From an uncultured Opitutaceae bacterium (GTDB taxonomy: Bacteria; Verrucomicrobiota; Verrucomicrobiia; Opitutales; Opitutaceae): a stretch of 13,029 nucleotides of DNA. Below, in pieces: positions 6,903-13,029 of this stretch (positions within the stretch are counted from its first letter, which is position 1; every line of letters begins with the position of its first letter). The stretch covers positions 1 to 13,029 of the forward strand of contig CAISJA010000032.1 of assembly GCA_903885525.1 (NCBI GenBank), in the 5' to 3' direction. The notes below the pieces were generated by a model. It searched no databases and had not been told where the DNA came from. It saw nothing but the letters and a program-made list of their open reading frames with translations. Position numbers and translations under genes: made by a program.

Positions 6903-7736
6903 TCAGGCAAGCAACGCCTGCGCGAGGGTGACACATTCCTGCCGCAGGGCGAGCGCGGCCTCCGCGTTGTCCGCCCTTTCCGGCCAGCCGGGAATCCGAA
7001 ACGTAGCGCAGGCCACCGGCCCCGGCGCGTCGATATCCGCAAAGTCGCGATTCAAGCAGATCAAGGCATGCCGCATAGCTCGGTTGCCCGTGGCCTTCTC
7101 TGCCTGGAATCCTGCTACCGCTGCCGGCAATCCGTCGAGATATCGCGTCGCCAGATACAGAATGTCATGCGCGTCCTTACCCGCACGTCGCCCCTCGGGC
7201 CCGCCAAAGGCATTGAGCTTCAGGGCCAGCATGGGACCTACCTCCGCCACCTTGATGTCGATGGTCCGGTGCTGCCCTTCCAAGTTGACGCCCGTGACCG
7301 GCACCACGCGCACGCAAGCCAGCGCCCGGTCGATCCCCGGCAGCACACTGACCGGTAAGCCGTCGTCCACGATCACGGTTCCCTTGTCGGATTTTCCATC
7401 GTCGGTGAGCAGGTCCACATGGAGCCGCAAGCCTGGGAACTCACGAGTGAAGCGGCGCTCCTTGGCATCCCAGCGGAACCCCTGCTCGTGCAGAGCTTGC
7501 TTGATTGTGGGACCGAGGCCGCTGTCCACCGCTATGCCGACGGCGAAATCCACGTCCAGGGTCACTGGCCCGGGCTGACCCGCAATCGGTGGCTTGGTGA
7601 GATACCGCACTGCCAGGCCCCCCACCAGCACGAGGTCATCGTGGAAATCCGCCAACGCCTCCCAAGTCGTCAGCAGGGCGCGCGGCGGAACGCTCGTGTC
7701 GGCCGCGAGGTATTTGTCGTAGCGCTCGAACTTCAT
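6903..7736 (-). CDS. abiEii: AbiEii-family nucleotidyltransferase (toxin of a type IV toxin-antitoxin pair)
   Basis: This 277-residue protein has the DNA polymerase beta-like nucleotidyltransferase layout of AbiEii/AbiGii toxins. GG (39-40, in LVLVGGLAVR) is followed by the DVD carboxylate pair at 61-63 (TLDVDFAVG), and a third aspartate lies near 108 (LHVDLLTD). The conserved lysine segment MLALKLNAF is near 173, and KDAHDILYL near 187-195 supplies the late Lys/Asp motif. Characterised AbiEii toxins act as nucleotidyltransferases that block growth, and related enzymes modify tRNA; the substrate here is unknown. The ATG at 7736 overlaps the abiEi stop as ATGA, indicating translational coupling. 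A start at 7754 would add six residues inside abiEi and is less likely. All catalytic positions look intact. The position between hsdS and hsdR makes it part of the restriction locus. Confidence 0.85.
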   Translation of the reverse strand: MKFERYDKYLAADTSVPPRALLTTWEALADFHDDLVLVGGLAVRYLTKPPIAGQPGPVTLDVDFAVGIAVDSGLGPTIKQALHEQGFRWDAKERRFTREFPGLRLHVDLLTDDGKSDKGTVIVDDGLPVSVLPGIDRALACVRVVPVTGVNLEGQHRTIDIKVAEVGPMLALKLNAFGGPEGRRAGKDAHDILYLATRYLDGLPAAVAGFQAEKATGNRAMRHALICLNRDFADIDAPGPVACATFRIPGWPERADNAEAALALRQECVTLAQALLA

Positions 7737-8779
7737 CGGGCGAAGCCCTCCCATTGCCGCAGCGCGTTGGCCTGTTCCTGACCGCGCCCGCCCACCTGCT
7801 GCAGGTCGAGGTATATCTGGACATCGCAGACCAGCGGGAAGCCATCGACTTCCTGCACCTCCTGGAACACGCCCTCGTCTTTCGGAACGATCAACCAGAG
7901 GTTGCCTCCGTTCGGCACGGGGCGGGCAAAGCGCAGCGTCGTCTCCGGTAGCTTACGCACGTAGGCGGACACCACCGGTGAATCCGTGTAGGCCTGCCTC
8001 AACCGCGCAGCGAACCATTGGGTGAATACGCCTGTCCTCTGCCCGTCCTTGTTGCGCAGCAATTCTCGCACGTCCGCAGCCAGCTCGCTCACTTCGCTGG
8101 TGAGCACTGAGAACTGATGCACGTCCGCCCGATCGACCCAGCGGTCCGCCCCTTGCCACGCATCGAGCAACCGATCGAACGATTGCACCCGATATCGCGC
8201 CGGGGATGTTCGTGTCGCCTTGGCCTCCTGGCGCACATACTCCTCTTCCGTTAGATGCGCCAGCGCCCTTGAAACGAGGCCGCGGGACAGCCCTGTGCGA
8301 GCCGTCAGGTCCTCCTGGGTCCACTCCTGATCGCGATGGGCGAGCAGGCAGCGGGCGAGTCGTGAGGTCTTGGCGGCAAACACGTCAAATGCGGCTTCCG
8401 GTCCTCGGTGCCGACGCCCTGCCGGCCGGCGGTCGATCAGCGCCCACCCGGTAGAGAGAAACAGCCGACCATTCAGGTCCGCGTGGTTTATGCCGGCCTG
8501 GCGCAGATCCGCCGCCAACGGCTCCGGCACATGTGGCGCCAGCGCCACGGTGCTGCGCCCCTCTGCGAGATCCTTTAGCCATTGCCTGGAAGCATGTAGG
8601 CGGGGGCGCACCGGCAGAATCTGTTTTTCACCCTTGCCGTCGACGCGAATCTCGAGCCCCTTGGGCACAGAAGCTACCCGGCATGAGAATCCCGTAAATT
8701 GCTCTTCTGAAGATTCTTCAATGAACCTTCTGAGCAATTCTTCTGAGTCTCTCACGGTGACTGTTTTACTCTTTTCCAT
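7733..8779 (-). CDS. abiEi: AbiEi-family winged-helix antitoxin / transcriptional repressor
   Basis: This 348-residue protein is the predicted antitoxin partner of the downstream nucleotidyltransferase. An N-terminal part includes VALAPHVPEPLAADLRQAG and INHADLNGRLFLS (about 78-110), a pattern typical of the larger AbiEi-like regulators. A winged helix-turn-helix follows at about 152-185 (QEDLTARTGLSRGLVSRAL). The C-terminal DVQIYLDLQQVGGRGQEQANAL segment (319-340) is also characteristic of the family. AbiEi antitoxins bind inverted repeats in their own promoter, and a strong palindrome sits 2 bases upstream of this ATG. The first roughly 35 codons are noticeably more AT-rich than the rest. 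The 3' end overlaps abiEii by 4 bp. The family call is by motif and gene order; a search against the AbiEi Pfam families would settle the subfamily. Confidence 0.8.
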   Translation of the reverse strand: MEKSKTVTVRDSEELLRRFIEESSEEQFTGFSCRVASVPKGLEIRVDGKGEKQILPVRPRLHASRQWLKDLAEGRSTVALAPHVPEPLAADLRQAGINHADLNGRLFLSTGWALIDRRPAGRRHRGPEAAFDVFAAKTSRLARCLLAHRDQEWTQEDLTARTGLSRGLVSRALAHLTEEEYVRQEAKATRTSPARYRVQSFDRLLDAWQGADRWVDRADVHQFSVLTSEVSELAADVRELLRNKDGQRTGVFTQWFAARLRQAYTDSPVVSAYVRKLPETTLRFARPVPNGGNLWLIVPKDEGVFQEVQEVDGFPLVCDVQIYLDLQQVGGRGQEQANALRQWEGFAR

Positions 8780-8780
8780 C

Positions 8781-8801
8781 GTTTTACTGATTCAGTAAAA
8801 C
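8781..8801. promoter_or_regulatory. Perfect 10+1+10 palindrome, probable AbiEi operator
   Basis: The arms GTTTTACTGA and TCAGTAAAAC are exact reverse complements separated by one T. On the minus strand the palindrome ends 2 bases before the abiEi ATG. An additional half site GTTTTACT occurs at 8763-8770, inside the first codons of abiEi, 18 bp from the nearer arm. Size, symmetry and location fit a dimeric winged-helix repressor site, and AbiEi is the obvious candidate ligand. The palindrome is not followed by a T-tract, so a terminator is unlikely. Confidence 0.65.
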
Positions 8802-8821
8802 AAGCCTTACGGGTAAATCAA
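8792..8821 (-). promoter_or_regulatory. Candidate promoter for abiEi-abiEii (and read-through into hsdR)
   Basis: On the minus strand a -35-like TTGATT (8816-8821) is separated by 18 bases from a -10-like TACTGA (8792-8797) within the palindrome. Transcription would begin a few bases before the ATG at 8779, giving a nearly leaderless message. Repressor binding to the palindrome would cover the -10 box. The match is modest, and the assignment rests on position as much as sequence. The remaining gap (8822-8858) is AT-rich and otherwise featureless. Confidence 0.4.
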
Positions 8822-8858
8822 TCCTGAGGTTTAAAGGCTTTATAAGGCACCGAAAACC

Positions 8859-10148
8859 CTAGCTAGGCGGGGTCAACAGCACCTGCATTAGCCCCTGTTT
8901 CAACTGGCGAAGCTTGGCGAGGTGGCCATGCGTGCTTTCAACCTGGGCAATACCCGCCTGGAGCTTCTCCACGATCGCCGCCTGCTCTGGTATTCCCGGA
9001 ACCCCCGTCGCTACCTTTTTCAGATTACCTGTATTGATACGAAGGCGAGTGACGCCCTGCTCATAGCGCCTGATCTGTCGTTGAGCACCTGCCGTATTCA
9101 GGAAAAACATAGCAAATGCGTTCAGCATTTTGCCCGCCCGACAACGCAGTCGAAAGCAATCAGCCTTGTTGATCGCGGGCGGCAGATCCGGGGGATAGCA
9201 ACAGGCTCGACCGACGACATGCGTTTCCTCCCCGAGACCCGCTATGAGGACATCCCCTGGCAGCACTTGGTTCTTAAGTAGAAACCCAGCGTGGGCCTCA
9301 GATATAAATGCCCTCTCAGAGTCGTCATACTCAGTCGCTCCCACGTTCTGAAGTCGAACTACCCTGACCCCGGGTTCGATGACGTAGTGCTCTGTTTTGA
9401 GATTAGACCCAAAAGGGCCGTCGATGAGTGAGTCAGACACGCCGCCAATCGTATCCGGCGCCCAATCCTTTGGCAGCCAGCCGAGCGGGGTTTCGTGATA
9501 AAGTTCGGGCGCTTCGGTATGCGAGGGTCGGAGCTGTCCATCTGGTGCGAGGCCGCGGGTGAAGAGATCGTGCATCAGCCCCGCCTTCACCTGCTGCTGC
9601 TTCGCGATCAAAGCCTCCGTCTGCTCGATCGCCTCGTCCACTGTTTCCAGTATCTCCGCTATCCGGCGCTGCTGCTCCGGCAGCGACGGGACCGCGATCG
9701 TCACCGCATCAACGAACTGAGTGTTTAGCCCTGGCTGGGCCGATCCCGTGATTCGTCTCTGAATCTTCGCTTGGGTTTCGGGGAGCAGCACTGCGTAGTA
9801 AAGGAAGCGCTGATCCACCGATCCGTCGCCGTTGCGAAGGATAAACAAGTGCTCGTTGACGCAGGCTTCCTCAAACTCTCCTCGATAAAGGCCTACCTTT
9901 CCTGTTTGAGCACCGTCCTTATTGATTAGGACATCCAGCGCCTGCAATCGCCCCTTCGGCATGCTCTTGAAGAAGGACCGGGGAACACGGTTCAGGTTGG
10001 CGAAGGTCATCCCACCGTCAGCTAAAACATTCTCCCCGCCCAAGCTAGGGACACCTTCGGTTTCAGAATTTACCCCGCCCTTAGGCCTGCTCCCGGAGAT
10101 GGGCTGACCGACAATTTGGCGCAACGTCTTTGGCGTCCACTCACCCAT
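8859..10148 (-). CDS. hsdS: Type I restriction-modification specificity subunit (HsdS)
   Basis: This 429-residue subunit recognises the bipartite DNA target for both methylation and restriction. Two target-recognition domains are visible: TRD1 at about 1-155 and TRD2 at about 220-385. Each is followed by a conserved helical spacer, the first starting at LPEQQRRIAEILETVDEAI (156-174), with QQVKAGLMHDLFTRGL at its end, and the second at IPEQAAIVEKLQ (386-397), ending QLKQGLMQVLL. The internal repeat of these elements is the normal HsdS plan, and length is normal. The ATG at 10148 overlaps the end of hsdM by 8 bp (ATGGGTGA), giving coupled translation of the methylase subunits. The recognised sequence cannot be predicted from the protein alone. 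No homopolymer tract or inverted copy of the TRDs, which would suggest phase variation, is seen in the window. Confidence 0.95.
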   Translation of the reverse strand: MGEWTPKTLRQIVGQPISGSRPKGGVNSETEGVPSLGGENVLADGGMTFANLNRVPRSFFKSMPKGRLQALDVLINKDGAQTGKVGLYRGEFEEACVNEHLFILRNGDGSVDQRFLYYAVLLPETQAKIQRRITGSAQPGLNTQFVDAVTIAVPSLPEQQRRIAEILETVDEAIEQTEALIAKQQQVKAGLMHDLFTRGLAPDGQLRPSHTEAPELYHETPLGWLPKDWAPDTIGGVSDSLIDGPFGSNLKTEHYVIEPGVRVVRLQNVGATEYDDSERAFISEAHAGFLLKNQVLPGDVLIAGLGEETHVVGRACCYPPDLPPAINKADCFRLRCRAGKMLNAFAMFFLNTAGAQRQIRRYEQGVTRLRINTGNLKKVATGVPGIPEQAAIVEKLQAGIAQVESTHGHLAKLRQLKQGLMQVLLTPPS

Positions 10149-12612
10149 ACTTCAGTTCCTCCAAGAAACGCTTCAGCCGATCGGCGGCGGCACCACGACG
10201 CTCCTCAATGGACTTGGCGGTGATCGCGTATTTGGCGTGTAGGCTCTCCAAGGCCGCGAGACAGGCTCGTTGGTCAGCGCGGAGGTAGTCTCCATAGATG
10301 CGATGCAACTCGCGGCGCAGGCGCTCGACGATGACGCGGCGGGCCTCGTCGGGCCCGATCTTGGCCCGGGCGGCGGCCACCAGCTCCTCTTGCTTTTTCT
10401 CCGTGGCCTGGAGGGCAGCATTCAGCGTGCGCTCCTCGTCGAGCAGGACCTGGTGCCTTGCGAGCTTCTGCTCAATGCCGGCGGCGGCGGTCGTATTGGT
10501 GGTAACCTCGGCGGGCGTGCCTCCCTTCTTGGCGAGTTTGGCCGCCGCGCGGTGCTCCTTCAGCTGGGCCTTGAGGGCCTTGACCAGATCGGTAGGGAGG
10601 ACACCGGTATCGTCGGTATCCTCGTAGTCTTCCTCGTCGGCCGCGGCGAAGAGCGCGGCCAGCTCGGCGAGACGTGAGCGCTTTCGCTCCATGTCGGCGA
10701 GAATCTCGGGAAACTGGCTCTGGAGGATCTCGGCGTCGGGAATCAGCTCCGGTCCCCAGCCACTGAAGGCGATGGACTTGAACTCCGGCTTGAAGAACTC
10801 GAAGTAGCGGGCAAGTGCCCCACGCACCTGGTGGTCAGTCAGCAGTTGCTGCTTCCCGAAAGCGGCCGTGATGCTGCTGAAGAGCAGGTGTCGCAGCTCG
10901 TAGACATTGCCTTTCCGGTCCTTGATCGGTGCCAGAGCCTCGACGTGCGGCAGGTGAGCCGTCCACCACTGCTCCAAGGTGGCGAGGAATGCCTCGTGGG
11001 CCTTCGCGATTCCGGGATCTGATTTCACGACTTCTGCTAGGGCTCGGCGGTCGCCTACGGCCGCGGTAAAGTCGGCATACACCTTGTCCTTGGCGCGCGG
11101 CACGAAGACGCGCTCGCGCAGGCCGGGGTAATTGGACCAGTAATGACCGAGCGCCTCGATCTCCGCGGTCGGCACGCCGCCGTGGAGGTGCGCCCGCACG
11201 TCGTGCGGCTCCGGCGGCGGGGCATTGTCCACGTAGCGCCGGATGTTGCAGTTGAAGCCCTCGGCGGCGATCTCCTCCACCGTCACGCGTCGGGCGTAGC
11301 CGGGCACGTCCTCGCCGGCGCGATAGACGTGGACGATCTTGGCCATGTCCTCGGGGCGCAGGAAATTCTGGGCCTTGCCCTCGCGGTATTCGCGGTCGGC
11401 GTTGATGAAGAAGACGTGCTGCCGGGTGGCGGCACCCTGCTTGTTCATCACCAGCACGCAGGCCGGGATGCCTGTGCCGTAGAACAGCCCCGCCGGCAGA
11501 CCGATGACGGCCTCCAGGTACCCGTGCTCGATGAAGTGCCGGCGGGCCTCGGCCTCCTCGCCGCCCCGGAAAAGCACGCCGTGCGGCATGATCGTGGCCA
11601 GCTTGCCGTCGGCCTTGAGCACGGCGAGCATGTGCTGCACGAACATGAGATCGGCCTTCTTCCCCTTCTCCGGCATCCACACGGCAAAGCGGCCGGGATA
11701 CTCGATGTCCTTCCTGACGTAGTTCTGGCTGAACGGCGGGTTGGCCAGCACGCGGTCGAAGCGCTTCAGCTCATTACCCTCGTCCTTGTGCTGGGGGCGT
11801 CGGAGCGTGTCCTCCTGGCGAATGTCAGCATGAGGTATGCTGTGGAGGAGCATGTTCATTTTGCAGATGGACCAGGTGGTGCCGATGCTCTCCTGGCCCG
11901 CAAGGGAGAGATCGCGCGGGTCGCCGCCAGCCTCGCGCACATAGTCGCGGGTCTGGATGAGCATCCCGCCTGACCCGCAAGTGGGATCGTAAATGCTCAT
12001 GCCTGGTTGCGGATCGACGATCTCGACCAGCGTGCGCACCACGTCGGCCGGGGTGTAGAACTCGCCGGCCTTCTTACCCGCAGAGTCGGCGAAGAACTTG
12101 ATCAGGTATTCGTAGGCGGCGCCGAGGAGGTCCGGGAACTCGAAGTTCTCATCGCGCAGGGGAATCTTCTCGAAGTTCTGGACGAAGTTGGAGAGCACGT
12201 CGTCGTCGAGGGTGCGCTGGCCGATCTTCCGGTTAAAATTGATGTGCTTGAGCACGTCCTGAAGCGCCTCGTGGTTGGCGTCCTCGATGGCTTCGAGCGC
12301 CTTGTTGAGACCGGTGCCGACGTTAGTCTTGAGGTGCCGGATGGCCGACCAGTGGGCCTCGGGCGGGACGTAGAAGGTGTATTTGTCGCGATTGGCGAGC
12401 TGGGCGGCGATGACATCCGGCTTCATGCCCCGCGCGGCCAGGTCCCGCTCCAACTGCTCCTTTTCCTGGTCGAAGAGGTCGCTCAGGCGCTTCAGGAACA
12501 GCATGCCGAAGATGTATTCCTTGTATTCCGAGGCATCCATGTTGCCACGGAGATCGTCGCAAGCGCGGAAGAGGAGGCTGGAGAGCTGGCTTAGGGTCAG
12601 TCTAGCGGACAT
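10141..12612 (-). CDS. hsdM: Type I restriction-modification DNA methyltransferase subunit (HsdM)
   Basis: This 823-residue N6-adenine methyltransferase forms the modification core with HsdS. The N-terminal HsdM helical domain (LSSLLFRACDDLRGNMDASEY onward) is followed by GEFYTP at 183-188. The AdoMet-binding motif DPTCGSGG lies at 209-216 and the catalytic NPPF at 291-294. After the methylase core (to about residue 480) there is a long, charged, largely helical extension with an acidic patch (EEDYEDTDD) and Ala/Lys/Glu-rich probable coiled-coil segments. This makes the protein clearly longer than the roughly 530-residue E. coli HsdM. The ATG at 12612 gives the expected N-terminus. The bases before it (CCTCCT) are not a Shine-Dalgarno sequence. 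It is the first gene of the operon, and hsdS follows with an 8-bp overlap. Confidence 0.96.
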   Translation of the reverse strand: MSARLTLSQLSSLLFRACDDLRGNMDASEYKEYIFGMLFLKRLSDLFDQEKEQLERDLAARGMKPDVIAAQLANRDKYTFYVPPEAHWSAIRHLKTNVGTGLNKALEAIEDANHEALQDVLKHINFNRKIGQRTLDDDVLSNFVQNFEKIPLRDENFEFPDLLGAAYEYLIKFFADSAGKKAGEFYTPADVVRTLVEIVDPQPGMSIYDPTCGSGGMLIQTRDYVREAGGDPRDLSLAGQESIGTTWSICKMNMLLHSIPHADIRQEDTLRRPQHKDEGNELKRFDRVLANPPFSQNYVRKDIEYPGRFAVWMPEKGKKADLMFVQHMLAVLKADGKLATIMPHGVLFRGGEEAEARRHFIEHGYLEAVIGLPAGLFYGTGIPACVLVMNKQGAATRQHVFFINADREYREGKAQNFLRPEDMAKIVHVYRAGEDVPGYARRVTVEEIAAEGFNCNIRRYVDNAPPPEPHDVRAHLHGGVPTAEIEALGHYWSNYPGLRERVFVPRAKDKVYADFTAAVGDRRALAEVVKSDPGIAKAHEAFLATLEQWWTAHLPHVEALAPIKDRKGNVYELRHLLFSSITAAFGKQQLLTDHQVRGALARYFEFFKPEFKSIAFSGWGPELIPDAEILQSQFPEILADMERKRSRLAELAALFAAADEEDYEDTDDTGVLPTDLVKALKAQLKEHRAAAKLAKKGGTPAEVTTNTTAAAGIEQKLARHQVLLDEERTLNAALQATEKKQEELVAAARAKIGPDEARRVIVERLRRELHRIYGDYLRADQRACLAALESLHAKYAITAKSIEERRGAAADRLKRFLEELKYG

Positions 12613-12620
12613 AGGAGGCA

Positions 12621-12649
12621 GTTAAATGGAAGCTGCCGGGCACTGTGAA
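12621..12649 (-). promoter_or_regulatory. Candidate hsdM promoter
   Basis: On the minus strand TTCACA (12644-12649, one mismatch to the -35 consensus) and TTTAAC (12621-12626, two mismatches to the -10 consensus) are spaced by exactly 17 bases. Only 8 bases separate the -10 box from the ATG at 12612, so a transcript would be leaderless or almost so. This agrees with the lack of a Shine-Dalgarno sequence in front of hsdM. Confidence 0.4.
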
Positions 12650-12795
12650 GGATGCCAAGAGGTTTAAAAGGCCCACCTGCCGGAAAACGCCGATCCTACT
12701 GCGACTAGACCTTGGAGCTGACAGCGACGGCAGCCCTCTTCCACCCGGAGGCAGATTTTCACGGAGTAACGCGCCACAACGTTGCACAAGTCACT

Positions 12796-13029
12796 CTAGC
12801 TGATGCGGAGCATTTCTACAGCATCGATCCGACCGTCATCAGAAGGAGGTCCCCAAGCGCTAGAACGCGCTGAAGATGCTCGTCGATTGGGGAGCCGCCG
12901 GGCGCGCGCCTTCAATGCGCCCAAGTCTCTACGCGCGGCCACTGCCTCTTTAAACAAGCGAAGCGCGAGTTGCCGGATGGCGATGGAAAATTCCTGTAGA
13001 ACGCCGGCTATACGTCGAGGTCGGCGCCA
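12796..13029 (-). other. Unrecognised open frame running in from the right edge (possible C-terminus)
   Basis: A minus-strand frame is open from the last base of the window to a TAG at 12796-12798. It encodes 77 residues, arginine- and alanine-rich toward the end, with no motif I recognise. It may be the 3' end of a gene upstream of hsdM, or simply chance openness in GC-rich DNA. The plus strand also has a short open frame from about 12712 to 12870 (see findings). Together with the hsdM promoter this accounts for the 417 bases right of hsdM; no RNA gene or integrase is visible there. Confidence 0.2.

Noticed and set aside
6895..6936. Upstream in-frame start for hsdR at 6936
   Set aside because: It lies inside the abiEii coding region and adds 14 residues unlike HsdR N-termini. 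The start at 6894 gives the typical beginning.
8781..8801. Palindrome as a transcription terminator of hsdS
   Set aside because: The arms are AT-rich with a one-base spacer that cannot form a hairpin loop without losing pairs, and no T-tract follows. An operator fits better.
11143..11973. Plus-strand 276-codon and overlapping minus-strand 281-codon open frames
   Set aside because: Both lie within hsdM in other frames. The hsdM frame carries the methylase motifs, so these are shadows.
2204..13029. CRISPR array or phase-variable hsdS inversion system
   Set aside because: No regularly spaced repeats, no second hsdS or inverted TRD copies, and no recombinase gene are present in the window.

Overview
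The window is a GC-rich bacterial chromosome segment in two parts. At the left edge are two convergent genes that look like ordinary core genes: the 3' part of parA (+ strand) and an adenosine deaminase family gene (- strand). From about position 2139 to the right edge it looks like an integrated accessory (defence) island, with every recognisable gene on the minus strand. The adenosine deaminase resembles, from memory, those of Opitutales/Verrucomicrobiota, so that phylum is my best guess. No rRNA or other strong marker is present, so this stays tentative.

The boundary is marked by a displaced 3' end of a tRNA gene (2139-2194, minus strand: T-arm, acceptor strand, G73 and encoded CCA), followed by an intrinsic terminator hairpin (2104-2132). 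The matching 5' half is absent. This is the usual footprint of an element integrated into a tRNA gene. The geometry puts the element to the right, with the intact tRNA and probably an integrase beyond 13029.

Reading along the minus strand (right to left), the island carries hsdM (methyltransferase), hsdS (specificity, two target-recognition domains), abiEi (winged-helix antitoxin/repressor), abiEii (nucleotidyltransferase toxin), hsdR (restriction translocase/nuclease), a YgjP-type metallopeptidase and a broken fic gene. hsdM/hsdS overlap by 8 bp, abiEi/abiEii by 4 bp and hsdR/ygjP by 4 bp; abiEii/hsdR are 8 bp apart. The only real gap (79 bp) is in front of abiEi. It holds a perfect 10+1+10 palindrome directly before the start codon, so the toxin-antitoxin pair probably has its own autoregulated promoter, which would also read into hsdR. 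The layout is a type I restriction-modification operon with a type IV (AbiE-type) toxin-antitoxin module nested between the modification genes and the nuclease gene.

Two genes show damage. The fic remnant keeps its catalytic motif but has lost its N-terminal part and carries an in-frame TAA. The adenosine deaminase has tyrosine where the family has a zinc-ligand histidine. The last 417 bases hold a candidate hsdM promoter and only weak, unrecognised open stretches.
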